A stretch of DNA of 64,000 nt, from the NCBI GenBank assembly GCA_003254925.1, contig QANZ01032866.1, positions 46,005 through 110,004 of the forward strand, written 5' to 3'. Below, in pieces: positions 53,701-64,000 of the stretch. Position numbers and translations under genes: made by a program. Under the pieces are notes generated by a model. It was given only the letters and a program-made list of their open reading frames with translations, had not been told where the DNA came from and did no database searches. The DNA comes from Chamaecrista fasciculata (lineage: Eukaryota > Streptophyta > Magnoliopsida > Fabales > Fabaceae). Each line of letters begins with the position of its first letter. Position 1 is the stretch's first letter.

Positions 53701-55389
53701 GGTCAATAATAACGAATTTTCCCATCAAGATTATATAAGCTTTCAGAATCAGAATAAGCAAACTAGGAACTATGCAGAAGTTTCAACATGCCAACATTCT
53801 CTAGCTAAGTGTAATGCCGAATCAAAATGTATCTTACCACTTTCAGTTCCGCCAATCCATCAAATGGCTGGTACATTGCAATCCCATTGATACTCAAATC
53901 AGTTCCAATAGTCGATTCCTTCAAGTTCACTGACATCCATTTCTCAATTAAATCCAAGCACAACTAACACAAACGAAAAATCTCCAGGTTAGCACAACAA
54001 TTAAACACATGAGATTAAGTAGGTTTTATAAAAAAAAACCAATCAACAATCAATAATCAATCCAAACCTTATTATCCGACAAGCCGAGCTGAATTATCCC
54101 GTCCGGATTCTCCAATCTATCATACGGATCTTGCGACACTCTCTCCAGACCAATGTAATACGGCGAACGATCAGGTTCGGCGATATTTCTCGCGAGAGAT
54201 GAGACTCGAACGCGGCCAATGGATCCACGACTGGACAAACTAGAGCGAGAAGATGACCTAGGGAGGTCCGTGAGCTTCGAGGACGACGCAGAAGGAGAAA
54301 TTGAAGGAGGATTCGAGGAATTTTTGCTTGAACGATTCCGTTTGAGATAGAGTTGAAGGAAGTAGAAGAGAGCACAAGGAATAAGAGAACCTAGAAGAAG
54401 GCCTCCTCGGCCTTGAACTACGCCTTGAAGAGGAACTATGAGCCTCATGGCTGTGGCTGAACCGGAAGGGTTTTGGTTTTGGATTCGGTCTTCCGATTCC
54501 ACGGCGGACGACGACGGCGATTTTCGCTCGGATCGGGTTCGGGTCATGGATTCGACGGCGGCGGGACCCGCCGGCGAATGATCGGAGATTTGGTCCGTGA
54601 GGTTAGAGATTTGGTTGATACAGTGAAGATAGTGTGTGGGTGGTTGGAGAAAGAAACGACTGTACTAGATTAGATATATTGGCTAATTAACAAGAAATGA
54701 TATTTGTCCTTTTTGTTTGTGAATCCACAATGGGTTTGTATTGATATTTTCTTGGTGAAAAGGATCATTTTGGTCCTTAATGTATGCTTGAATGTTCATT
54801 TTTGTCTTTTATGTTTCAAAATGTTCGAATTAATCCTCAATGTTGACAAAATATTTTATTTTGGTTCTAAACTATTGAATATGGTTGGTCATATTTTTCT
54901 CGTTTTAAATTTGAACGTGACAAGTTCATGTATAGCTATGTCTTGAAATTTTACATTTTGGGCAATTTTATTTTTTGACTAATTTCTTTCGATAAATTAA
55001 CGACAGATGCATCATGTTTTTTAATGTCAATTAGGATTTGAATTTTTTTTCCTACTAATTTTACATTATATATCGTTAGCCACTTAGATTCTGTCGTTAA
55101 TATTTGACGAAAGTAAAAATAAAGGATAAAATTGACCAAAATATAAAACGTTGGGACAAAAATGATTGCAAAAAAAGATAAGGGACAAAATTGACATTAG
55201 TGAAAAACTTTTGGACCAAAATAATAATTTTACCTAAAATTATTTAAATAAGTATATATGGCTAATTAACCAGAAATCTTATGTGTCCTTTTTGTTCGTT
55301 AAGTGAAGTTTGTTTGTTCGTGAATGGCAATGTGTGTTTGTAACTTTGTATTACACTATTACTTGTGCGGTTGGGCCGTGATATTTTCT

Positions 55390-55918
55390 TGGTTAAAAGA
55401 TTATTTTGGTCCTAAATATATATCTTAATGCTAATTTTGGTCCTTTATGTTTCAAAATGTTTAAAATGGTTCTAAATGTTGGTAAAATATTTATTTTGGT
55501 CCCAAACTATTGAATATAGTCATGTTTCTCTCGTTACAAGTTTGAACATGACCAGTTCATAGCTACTTATTGTTCTCAAAAAGTACTTTAATTTCTCTAT
55601 CCAATTAGAATTGTCAGCAAACGAGGTCAAATCGATCCTGAAAGTATATCGCTCGTTTCACGGTCGAACAAGTAAAATTGATCATGTCTCTCTCGTTTCA
55701 AGTTCGAATGCGATGAATTCTGAACTACGAGTAATTCTTAACAAGTCTTTTGAACTTGAAATGAGACACGAGAGAAATATGACCAAATTCAATAGTTTGG
55801 GATCAAAATGAAATATTTTGCCAACATTTAAGACCAATTTAAACATTTTAAAACATAAAGGACCAAAATAAACATTAGAGAATATATTTAGGACCAAAAT
55901 AACTATTTGACCTTTTTC
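55390..55918. mobile_element. long-armed MITE of the TTGGTCC family
   Basis: The left end GGTTAAAAGATTATTTTGG mirrors the right end (reverse complement GGTCAAATAGTTATTTTGG). The centre holds two inverted 'TCTCTCGTTTCAAGTTCGAA' blocks. The termini resemble MULE-type GGT(A/C/T)AA ends. The target duplication is not exact. Confidence 0.65.
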
Positions 55919-56189
55919 TTTACGGAGGGAAAAAAAGAAACAAGAATGATGCCGTTGTTTTTAACGACTTATAAATCTTTGTTATTTCTCGAAATTCTTT
56001 TTAATTTGTCTTAGATCGCAACAAGTAAACTAATAATATTTTGGTCTCTAGGTTACATAACTGTTGGCATTTTCTTTTTTGGTTGTAACAAAAGTATATA
56101 TATTCATAGAAAAAATAATAATAAGTAATAAAATGTATCTTTTAACTGGCTGAAATAAAAAGCATTAAAAGGTATCTTTAATATAAAAA

Positions 56190-56733
56190 AGGTTAAAGGT
56201 TCATTTTGGTCCTAAATATATTCCCTAATGTTCATTTTGGTCCAGTATATTTAAAAATGTTCAAATTGGTCCTAAATGTTGGCAAAATGTTTCATTTTGG
56301 TCCAAACTATTGAATATGACTCGTTTTAAGTTTAAACATGGTGAAGTTAGAGCTATGTATTGTTCTCAAAAAGAACTTTCTCTACCTAGTTGAGACCGTC
56401 GGCAAACGAGGTCAAATCGATCCTAAAAGTAGACTGCTCGTTTCATGGTCAAAGAAGCAAAGTTTATCATATCTCTCTCGTTTCAAATTCAAATGCGACG
56501 AATTTAGAGTTATGAGTTCCTTATAACAAGTCCTTTGAACTTGAAATGAGAAATGAGATAAATATGACCAAATTCAATAATTTGGGACCAAAATGAAACA
56601 TTTTATCAACATTTAGGACCAAAATGAAACATTTTGCCAACATTTAGGACCAATTTAAACATTTTGAAACATAATGGACCAAAATGAACATTATGACATA
56701 TATTTAGGATCAAAAGGACCCTTTGACCAAAAA
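56190..56733. mobile_element. long-armed MITE of the TTGGTCC family (second copy)
   Basis: Ends GGTTAAAGGTTCATTTTGG and, from the right, GGTCAAAGGGTCCTTTTGA. The arms mirror each other around inverted CTCTCGTTTCAA blocks. It is very similar to the 55390-55918 copy but with a small internal duplication of 'GGACCAAAATGAAACATTTT' near 56585-56640. Confidence 0.65.
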
Positions 56734-56744
56734 AAATAATAGTA

Positions 56745-57530
56745 CAAAATCTAATCTACTCGGATCCAATTTTAAAAGAAGAGGAAAGGAACCTAAGAAA
56801 TAAATTGCATCATCTCCTTGAGGTTGATCAGATGCATTGGCAACAAAGGGCAAACAAAATTGGATCTCCAAATTAAAGGTGATAGAAATAATAGATTCTT
56901 CCATGCTAGTGTTAAACATCAAAGACACTATAATCGTATCAATGCTCTGATCTTTTGGATGATGAAGGAAACTGGCACAGAGATTTTATTGACCTTCAAC
57001 AAATTAAATTACTCACGACTTTACTCCAGAAATGCTAATGATGATTCTCAGTTACTAAAATGGAGACTGAGATTTCTATGTTTCAAATGGATGCAAATAA
57101 AGCTCTAGCCCGAATGGCTTAATTCCCTCCATCTTTCTTCCAACATATGTGGACTATCACTATCATTCAGAATTATATTTATGGTATGGTGGCTTCCTTT
57201 TATATCCTACAATATCATTTTCAAAGTTCTAGTCAACAGAATGCAACCTCTCATCAGCCAGCTTTATATCCCCTTTTCAAAATGCTTCTGTCAAAGGAAG
57301 GATTATTTCTGACAATATAATCCTCACTGGCGAACTTCTCCACCATTTGAAAAACCAGAAGAATAATAAAAAGTTTTGAACTTCAAAGCTTTCGATAAAA
57401 TTTCTTGGAATTTCTTTCTTAAAGTGCTTGAGGCTATGAATTCCCTCACTAAATGGATCCAAATCATTCATCAGTGTATTAGTACTACCAATAATGGGAT
57501 GACTGCGAAATATGGTCAACCATAACTACG
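56745..57530 (+). pseudogene. LINE (L1-type) reverse transcriptase remnant
   Basis: Broken frames on the plus strand read GDRNNRFFHASVKHQRHYNRI, then VLVNRMQPLISQLYI, then GRIISDNIILTGELLHHLKN. These match the plant L1 order: 'EGDxNTxFFHxxxxxRxxxNxI', 'xxLxxRLxPxLxxLI', and 'GRxIxDNILLxxELxxxxxxK'. Several frameshifts and stops and a missing middle show that it is dead. The K-[ILF]-D-x-x-K-A-[FY]-D catalytic region is recognisable but shifted (NFKAFDKISWNFFL). Confidence 0.75.
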
Positions 57531-58344
57531 ACTACCAGCATTAATGATGTCGATTGGGGAAGAAGAACATGATTGCTGTGTGTTTTTTCTCTGATTCTAA
57601 TTATAACACTCCCTGCTATTGTGAATTCCATTTGCAGGAGGTGGGGATTGATGTTGATATTCTTCTAACTATATATTAGAGGTATGCTTGAAAGGTTCTA
57701 TAACACTCCCTGCTATTGTGAATCCATAATACAGGCATTACAAGAAAGAAGATTGTGGAGATGCTGAATGGTAAAAGCAAATCCACTATGCAAGTCATTC
57801 TTGAAGATATTAGCCTATTAGGAAGCTCTACTTGCATTTCATTTCTGTTAATTTTGTGTTTGTTATGTTGTATTTGCACAGATATGGATGCAAGGGTACG
57901 GAATATGGTTAATTTTAAAAATTATGGGATACGGGTGCGGCAACATTTATTTAAATATGAAGTTATAAAATATACATTCATATGATTTTTCTTATAAAAG
58001 TATGAATATTTTGTTTATTAATATAAAAAAAATGAAGTTCTAACATAACAAAAATAAAATTAGATAAAAAAATTGTGAAATTTTATAAAAATTTATAAGA
58101 ATTTATATTTCATAATATTTTAAAGTACCAAAGAATATTCTTAAAATACGGGTACGACATTATCTTTCGAGTACCCATACTTCATAGGTGTTCAGTAACT
58201 TTAAGTTAGGAAACCAAATCGGAAGGTCGTAGGTAACTTAAAAAAACAAAATATTTAACAAATCACTTTACCTAATAATCTATTTCTCCAAAAGACAATC
58301 TAAATATATTTTGATTTTACACAAAAGTTAATAATAAAAAAAAA

Positions 58345-58690
58345 AAGTTAAAGCACTAATTTCGTCTTTAATCTTTTTTTACTGTTAATTTTATCCCTAA
58401 TATTTTACATTTTAGTCAATTTTATCATTCGACAAACTTTTTTCAATAAATTAACGACAAATTGCATCTTGTTTTTCAATATGAGTTAAGATTTGGGGTT
58501 CTTTTTCTATCAATTTTACATTATATATCATTAATCACATAATTTATATCGTTAATATCTGGCTAAAGTAAGAACAAATGATAAAATTGACCAAAATGTG
58601 AAACATTGAGGACGAAATTGATAATAAAAAAATATTGGAAATAAAATTGACAGTTGATATAATGTTTGAACACGAAATTAGTACTTTTAC
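58345..58690. mobile_element. MITE of the CTAATTTCGTC / GACCAAAATGTGAAACATT family
   Basis: The left arm AGTTAAAGCACTAATTTCGT mirrors the right arm (reverse complement AGGTAAAAGTACTAATTTCG). Other, often partial, copies lie at 3518-4345 (split by the solo LTR), 6520-6700, 28915-29085, 31395-31755 and 54945-55225. A-rich flanks prevent a clear call of the target duplication. Confidence 0.65.
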
Positions 58691-58861
58691 CTAAAAAAAT
58701 GCATTTTTTTTCTTCAATTTCTAATCCCATATAACTTTAAGATATTATACAATTTTTTTTTGCCAATCATATTATTACATAGCTATTTAAATAGTTTCAC
58801 ATTTAAAAATTTTCATTCACCACAAATTACTCAAACAACTTTTACCTTTAAATAATTTATA

Positions 58862-59191
58862 GGCAAAAATACTATTGGTACCCCCAAAGATATTTTTGGG
58901 TCAATTGTACCCTCAAAATATGGGGTCATTTTCAGTTATACCCAAAAGTTTTTTTAGTCAATTATATCCCCAATGTTTCATATTTGAATCAATTATACCC
59001 CAAATATCTCCTAATTTTTTGGGTACAATTGATACAAAAAAGAAAATATTAGGGGTATAATTCACTCAAAAAAACTTTGAGGGTATAACTGAAAATGACC
59101 CCATACTTTGGGGGTATAATTGACCAAATTTTTTTTTAGAGTACAACTGAAAATAATCACATACTTTAGAAGTACTAAAAGTACTTTTACT
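58862..59191. mobile_element. 330-bp MULE-type MITE with 9-bp target duplication
   Basis: TAATTTATA flanks both sides (58853-58861 and 59192-59200). The arms carry inverted 'GGTCATTTTCAGTTATACCC' and 'GTACCCCCAAAG'-type words around the centre near 59020. The ends are GGCAAAAATACTATTGG and, from the right, AGTAAAAGTACTTTTAG. No coding capacity. Confidence 0.8.
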
Positions 59192-59689
59192 TAATTTATA
59201 TTTATAATTCATTATTTAACTTAAAAACAACTCTGAAAACTACTTATAAAATAATCAAATATCTCATAGAAGCCTAAATCTAGTTTCATATTAAAACAAA
59301 TGTATGTTACCAAAAAAAAAATGTAAGGTACTAGCTGGGTGGTTCATGTGTCTCATTAGAGAGTTATAACGAATCAGATTAAGGCAAAGAGTCTTACTTG
59401 GTTCGAGACTCTGACTGAATATCGTAATAATTAAGTCATAAGAGATCTTTGTGAGACTTTCACTTTCAGTGCTAAAATCAATAGAGCTTTGGTCAATAAA
59501 ATGAGCATATCCTAAGATTATGAGTGCGCATCTTTTTTTAAAGTTTCTGAAATATATTTATAGGTAAACAATTTGTTGGAGAACCCCTAAATGTGTATTA
59601 GGGGAGATTTTCTAAATTTTTGATCTTATAATTGTAAGTTCAAGAATCTCTTTGAAAGTTTTGACATGTATTTTGGGAATTGAATCATC

Positions 59690-59890
59690 TATATTTCTCT
59701 TCTCTATATTTCTCGTAGAGTTAGTGAGAGAAATGAAGAGAAAATAAAAGAGAGAAATAGCAAAGAAGGGTCATACATATTTTTTTTTTTTTTTAATTTT
59801 ATGAGACCCACATTTTTTTCTCTCTTTCTCTTCCTCTTCCTTCTCTTACTCTACAAGAAATACATGAAGAGAAAAATGTAGAGAATGCAA
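59690..59890. mobile_element. small CT-rich palindromic MITE
   Basis: CTCTTCTCTATATTTCTCGTAGAGTTAG on the left is mirrored by TACTCTACAAGAAATACATGAAGAG on the right, with an A/T-rich centre. A related sequence lies at about 5040-5110. Exact ends are uncertain. Confidence 0.45.
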
Positions 59891-61485
59891 TCCTCAACGA
59901 TTGGGCACACGAGGAATGAAGGGGATATAGGATCTGGATCATTTGTATTTTTTGTACATTTTAGAAAGACAAAGAAAGAGATAGAAAGAAAAAATGTAGG
60001 TTTTATGTATTTATTATTTTGTAAGACCCACATATTTTTTATCTACTACCTTTATCTCTCTAAGATATATAATAGTGAGAATGTCTTTCATAGGCTAGGT
60101 GATGGTGACACTGTCAATGTAGCTTTGGAGATAGGCATTTTATGTGGGAGAAAAGCCCGTTGCGACACGTCAAATTAGTTTGGTTAAAGTGTACTTTTGA
60201 TTTCATAACTTTGACTCAGGTTTTAATTTAGTCTTATAACTTTTTTTATTTTACTTCTGGTGCCATATCTTTTTCTCAAGTTGCATATTTGGTCTTGTAT
60301 TGCACTTTTAGTCTCATATATTTGGGTCAGATGTAGAATTAGTCTTATATCTTTGAGTAAGATGAGATTGACGATGAAACTTTTTTTAAAGACATGAGAC
60401 CAATTCTACAACATGACCAAAAGATATGAGACCAAAAGTTATACGGGACCAAATTTGCAACTCAAGTAGAAGAAACGAGACTAAAAATGTAACAAAAAAA
60501 TTAAGGGACCAAATTGAAATCTGAACATAAGTTATGAGATCAAAAGTACACTTTCATCATTTAGTTTTATTGTAACTTAAAAAATATTTTAAGGATTAAA
60601 TTGTATATTCTACTCAAAACAAATAGAGGAATATTACAACTAAAAAATAATAATATTGTAAAATTTTGTTTAATTAAATCACTATAAATTAATATATATA
60701 TNAAAATTACTATTTTGTCTAATTCTTTTTTATATATTTGTATTAAAGTATAGGTAATTATAGGTGTATAAGTAGGGATAAATTAGTAATTGTAAAAGAA
60801 AATGAGATGATGTTGTGAATGAGATGATGATGTGGATGAGATGAGATGAGATGGAGGTTCAAAAAACACTCAACCATTACTGTTCATCCAATCCTATGAT
60901 GAGATTAAGATGGAATGAAATGAGATTGAATTTGAAGGGCCCCAAACAGGCCCTAAGAAATTATGCCATTCTGGTATAGAAGAATTTACTACTTACCCAT
61001 CACTTATTCTGTTATTCATCAATGCATCTCTGACCAAAAAATAAAATAAAATCAATGCATCAAGCAAATAGTATAGAGAAGAATCTGGAGTAACGATGGC
61101 TAGGAATCAACCATAATCAACAGTAAAATCATATCATATGATAAACAGAAAAGAACAGAACAGAACGGAACGAATATATATATACTTTCACATGATTATG
61201 GAAAAGTATGAATGAATCATGAAAATCCCATGCACTTAATTTCTTTGAAAACTTCCTCAAAAATCATATCATTTACATAATACATCTATTACATATATAT
61301 ATTCTTATATTTTTTTATCTTCATTTACAAGACCTGAGTTAGAATTCAAAACAAACCCTCTCCACATCCAAATTAAAGGATCTATGAACTTCGTTCAATT
61401 TAATTAATCATAATCTAAAAACCCAAGAAACAAGATTAATTAACCAAAAAAACAAGATCAGAAACAAAAAAAATTAACTACAGAA

Positions 61486-62922
61486 CTAACAGAGATTCTT
61501 CTGTTTCGACATCCCACCACTGAAATTGGTAGTAGCACACTCAAACAAGGCCTTCGCTGTCATCTCCCTCTCGAATCTCCAAATATAATTCAACCCCACA
61601 AGAAGCTCAGTTATGGCAGCCTCCGTCTTCTCCTTGTTCGCAAAAAACAGCGTCTGCAAAAGCAACACATTATTATTCGTCTTCATCGTCCTCATCATCA
61701 GACTCTGTTGCTCGAAGCTTCTCTCACTTTGCCACTTTATCATGTTATGCGCTAATGGCGAAAGCCACCCTAAAATCCTCCCTAACGCTTCTCTCCATTC
61801 TCCCGCAAGCACAGCATCGCTCGCTGAAAACCCCACTCCTTTCAGTCTTCTCCTTAAAGAAGATCTCACACTAAACGGCAACATCGCATACAGATCGTCT
61901 CTCGCATCGACGCCCACTAATTGCGGCGATTTTATCATCTTCTCCATCACTATTATCAAATTCGCGTAATGCAGAGCTAAAGCCGCCGCTCCTAGCGTCG
62001 TTTCCGGCGGATTCAACAGATTCCGGTTCGATTCGAAGAATCCAGGGGTTTCTGAATCCGGTTTTAATTCGTTAGGGTTTTGATCCGATGGGTAAACCGC
62101 AGATACAGAGGATGATAAACAAGGAATTGAGTAATTATAGTTATAATAATGGCCGATTCCGAAAACGAGCTTGATTCTCGCTAAAATGGTGAAAATAGAT
62201 CTGACGAGTAATGAAACGACGGAATCGAAGCTTCTGTTCCATAACGATTTGTCTTTCAAGTCTTTCACCTCTTGTTTCTGCCAAACGATTTTCTGTTGTA
62301 GCTCGAAGAATTTCTCGTTCTCGTTGTTGGTATTATTATTAGAGTGAGATTTGGATTTCTTTTCCAAAACCGAGAGCTCGTCGATTTCTCTGTACAGAGT
62401 CGCAGAAATCGTAACATACCGTTCCATTTTCTTGTGTTTGGCTTCGATTTCCTTCGGGTTTGAAATTACCCACCCGTGCGGGTCGTGACCCGAATCCGAG
62501 AACTCGCGAAGGATCCGATCGAATGAACGGAGGTTTCCGTCGTCGCAGCGGCGGCTGATTCTGGCGACGGCGTCGGCGAGGAGGCTGAGATTGTGTGTGA
62601 ATTCAGCGCAGGCGAGGCTAAGGAGAAACGACTCGTCGTTTGAGATGATCTTGCGGACGCCTTCGAGGGAGACGGCGTCGTTTCGGAGGCGGATGATGTT
62701 GTGGTCGGAGAGAGAGTGCCATAGATGGAGAAGCTTGGACATGATTCCGGCGATTTCGAAGGCCAAAACGCCGACGGTTTTTCTGGATTTGAAGGAGGTG
62801 GATTTCTTTAGGAGAAGCAATTTAGGGTTCGATTTCGATGATGATGATGATGAAGATGAAGAGTCGAATCTGTGAGATAATAACGCCGTTTTCACCTTGA
62901 TGAGCAGAGTTTCGAGCGCCAT
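61486..62922 (-). CDS. DUF3475/DUF668 protein, PSK SIMULATOR-like
   Basis: A single exon of 478 residues starting MALETLLIKVKTALLSHR. The N-terminal DUF3475 region lies at about residues 48-105 (KTVGVLAFEIAGIMSKLLHLWHSL, then ACAEFTHNLSLLADAVARISRRC). A charged, coiled-coil-prone middle follows (KHKKMERYV...LQQKIVWQKQEVKDLK). DUF668 is at about 310-400 (TTLGAAALALHYANLIIVMEK, then DARDDLYAMLPFSVRSSLRRRL and GRILGWLSPLAHNMIKWQSER). In Arabidopsis the longer PSI1-3 proteins of this family act in growth linked to phytosulfokine signalling. This gene resembles the shorter intronless members, whose role is unknown. Ser and Asn runs are simple-repeat expansions. The 5' flank is GA-rich. Confidence 0.93.
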   Translation of the reverse strand: MALETLLIKVKTALLSHRFDSSSSSSSSSKSNPKLLLLKKSTSFKSRKTVGVLAFEIAGIMSKLLHLWHSLSDHNIIRLRNDAVSLEGVRKIISNDESFLLSLACAEFTHNLSLLADAVARISRRCDDGNLRSFDRILREFSDSGHDPHGWVISNPKEIEAKHKKMERYVTISATLYREIDELSVLEKKSKSHSNNNTNNENEKFFELQQKIVWQKQEVKDLKDKSLWNRSFDSVVSLLVRSIFTILARIKLVFGIGHYYNYNYSIPCLSSSVSAVYPSDQNPNELKPDSETPGFFESNRNLLNPPETTLGAAALALHYANLIIVMEKMIKSPQLVGVDARDDLYAMLPFSVRSSLRRRLKGVGFSASDAVLAGEWREALGRILGWLSPLAHNMIKWQSERSFEQQSLMMRTMKTNNNVLLLQTLFFANKEKTEAAITELLVGLNYIWRFEREMTAKALFECATTNFSGGMSKQKNLC

Positions 62923-63389
62923 GAGAGAGAGAGAGAATATGGATTTCAGGATTTGGCTTGAATTGATGTTATTGAAGGTGGAATCGATGAATTAGAGTGA
63001 GGAAGAAGGAATGATCGGAATGTGTTTGTGAAAATGCATGAGAGAGAGATTTGAGAGAAATCTGTTTGTTGTAAGAACAGAAGAGAATGTAAAAGCAGAG
63101 AGGAGTGAAAGAAAGAGCAGCGAGAAGTAAGTGAGGGGTGGTTAAACTATTTAAAAGAAAATATATATATATATATATATATAGAAATGATGGAAGATTT
63201 AACTTTTATCTTTTATCTTTTTTTTTTATTTGAACCGAGAAATTTCATTGAAATACACAAAATTGAAAGAAAGAAACAATAGGGGTTAGGGGAGAAACTG
63301 AGAAAGAATTAAGAAATTTTTTTTTTAAAGATTAATAAACAACACACTGGCTAGTTCTAAATGTAAAACTATGTAGGCTTAATATTTTT
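62923..63389 (-). promoter_or_regulatory. upstream region of the DUF668 gene with GA and AT repeats
   Basis: The leader is rich in GAGAGA on the plus strand (CT on the coding strand). An (AT)n microsatellite lies at about 63162-63182. TTTAAATAG on the minus strand (about 63150) could serve as a TATA-like element. Confidence 0.4.
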
Positions 63390-63890
63390 CGAGCGGGTAG
63401 GTTACTCGATCATTTTGTTACTATTCATATTTGTATTCATTCATTCTATCCAATATCTGTATTCTATTTGTATTTGATAATTTAGTATTCGTACCAGTAC
63501 CCTATTCGATATTGGTATTTGACAGGTATTCTAAATATTCGAAATACCCGAAAATAATGGATATAAGATAGGATATCCTAATTCAGAAATCGGATATATC
63601 TGATACCTGATACCCAATATCTGTTAATTAAAATAAAATAATTAAAAATAAAATAAAAAATGTATAAAATGTAATAAAATATTTATATTATATAAGATAT
63701 CGGATACCGGGTACCCTAACTATCCGTTCATTTTGGATGGATACCAGATAGTTGAAGTAATATTCGTATCCACCCACTATCCGATAATTTTTTATTTTTC
63801 ACTATTTGTACCCTATTCAATAGCGAATATTTTTTACGGGTAAATTCAGACGAATATCTTAGATACCCGCTCAAATTGCTATCCCTAATT
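63390..63890. mobile_element. hAT-like MITE rich in GGATA/GGGTA words
   Basis: The right end, reverse-complemented, reads TAGGGATAGCAATTTGAGCGGG, a common hAT-type terminus. The left side shows a diverged CGAGCGGGTAGGTTACTCG. The body repeats TATCCG/CGGATA and GGGTACC words. The left terminus and target duplication are not clear. Confidence 0.5.
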
Positions 63891-64000
63891 TTTTATCTAT
63901 ATTAACTCATCCGTCTAATTCAAATCATTTCTATTATATAAAGGTGGGCTTGTTTGCCTTGCTCTATTAGCCTCCGAGCTATCATCTCAAACTTACTTAT

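Larger units (their letters stand above)
47767..54547 (-). pseudogene. ACS10: ACS10/ACS12-type aminotransferase gene, disrupted by a copia element
   Basis: Four exons can be read: 54547-54068, 53963-53838, 53053-52893, and 52804-52583 continuing at 48411-47767 beyond the copia insertion. Apart from the insertion the frame is open for about 542 residues. The N-terminus has the feature that separates ACS10/ACS12 from true ACC synthases: a basic leader, MRLIVPLQGVVQGRGG and a hydrophobic segment (about residues 45-67) ending FLQLYLKR. PLP-fold motifs follow: [39 protein letters not shown], and the PLP-lysine motif GLSKDLSLPGFRVG. Arabidopsis ACS10 and ACS12 are aminotransferases acting on amino acids rather than ACC synthases. 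The insertion splits exon 4 between the substrate-binding part and the PLP lysine, so normal protein is not expected unless the element is spliced out. ACS12 is equally possible. Confidence 0.92.
54548..56740. other. upstream region of the aminotransferase gene followed by MITE clusters
   Basis: The first ~130 bases are the likely 5' leader and promoter. Then come repeat copies: about 54757-54940 (left half of a TTGGTCC-armed element), 54945-55225 (GACCAAAATATAAAACGTT type), 55390-55918 and 56190-56733 (complete-looking palindromes). A phrase at 54690-54760 (GGCTAATTAACAAGAAAT...GATATTTTCTTGGTGAAAAG) recurs at 55257-55400, a local duplication. No gene. Confidence 0.5.
57531..61485. other. repeat-rich intergenic DNA
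   Basis: No gene is supported. Recognisable pieces are: GGGTACG-type hAT-like words (57885-58190), a MITE at about 58345-58690, a MULE MITE at 58862-59191, a MITE at about 59690-59890, a palindromic repeat at about 60186-60559, and the right end of a PIF-like element (about 60700-60955, ending GGGCCCCAAACAGGCCCTAAG, with an N near 60702). The last ~200 bases would contain the 3' UTR of the DUF668 gene. Confidence 0.5.

Noticed and set aside
1-64000. tRNA, rRNA, CRISPR or bacterial operon features
   Set aside because: No cloverleaf, rRNA stretch or spaced direct-repeat array was recognised by eye; the B box at 53637-53647 belongs to a SINE.

Overview
The window is nuclear DNA of a flowering plant, most likely a eudicot. 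The low-copy genes have plant intron-exon structure, the intergenic DNA is AT-rich, and plant Ty3/gypsy, Ty1/copia, MULE-, hAT- and PIF-like elements, LINE pieces and a SINE are present. Neither species nor chromosome can be named from the sequence. Three single N positions (about 9471, 26478 and 60702) mark assembly or scaffold ambiguities.

Layout. Positions 1-12 kb are gene-poor. They hold a MULE-like element cut by the window start, a GC-rich hAT MITE (3035-3214), a solo gypsy LTR (3575-4176), a long-inverted-repeat element carrying fragments of a DC1-type zinc-finger gene (5179-6370) and another MULE-type MITE (6802-7229). From 12054 to 23265 lies a complete, young Tat-type gypsy retrotransposon on the minus strand (1 mismatch between 602-bp LTRs, 5-bp target duplication). 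It has gag-protease, RT with two RNase H domains, integrase, and an antisense plus-strand gene with its own TATA box and intron. From 23 to 33 kb there are only MITEs, microsatellites and a LINE endonuclease remnant.

The gene-bearing part runs from 33 to 63 kb. A 27-exon ERECTA-like (ERL1/ERL2-type) LRR receptor kinase occupies 33161-40027 (+). A PIF-like element with a GGTGCACC array follows (40397-41943). Two tandemly duplicated A20/AN1 stress-associated protein genes come next (42684-43118 and 45750-46190, both -), with a stray copy of ERL exon 23 at the duplication edge (47101-47303). An ACS10/ACS12-type aminotransferase gene (47767-54547, -) is broken in exon 4 by a 4171-bp copia element with identical LTRs. 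After a LINE RT remnant and several MITEs, a single-exon DUF3475/DUF668 (PSK SIMULATOR-like) gene lies at 61486-62922 (-).

The host genes do not form a pathway together. ERL (stomatal and growth signalling), the SAPs (stress and ubiquitin-related), the PLP aminotransferase and the DUF668 protein are independent loci. The ACS-like and DUF668 genes may reflect microsynteny with Arabidopsis chromosome 5 (from memory, unverified). The most notable structures are the antisense gene in the gypsy element, the recent copia disruption of the aminotransferase gene, the gene-capturing inverted-repeat elements, and the filler-like ERL fragment at the SAP duplication breakpoint.
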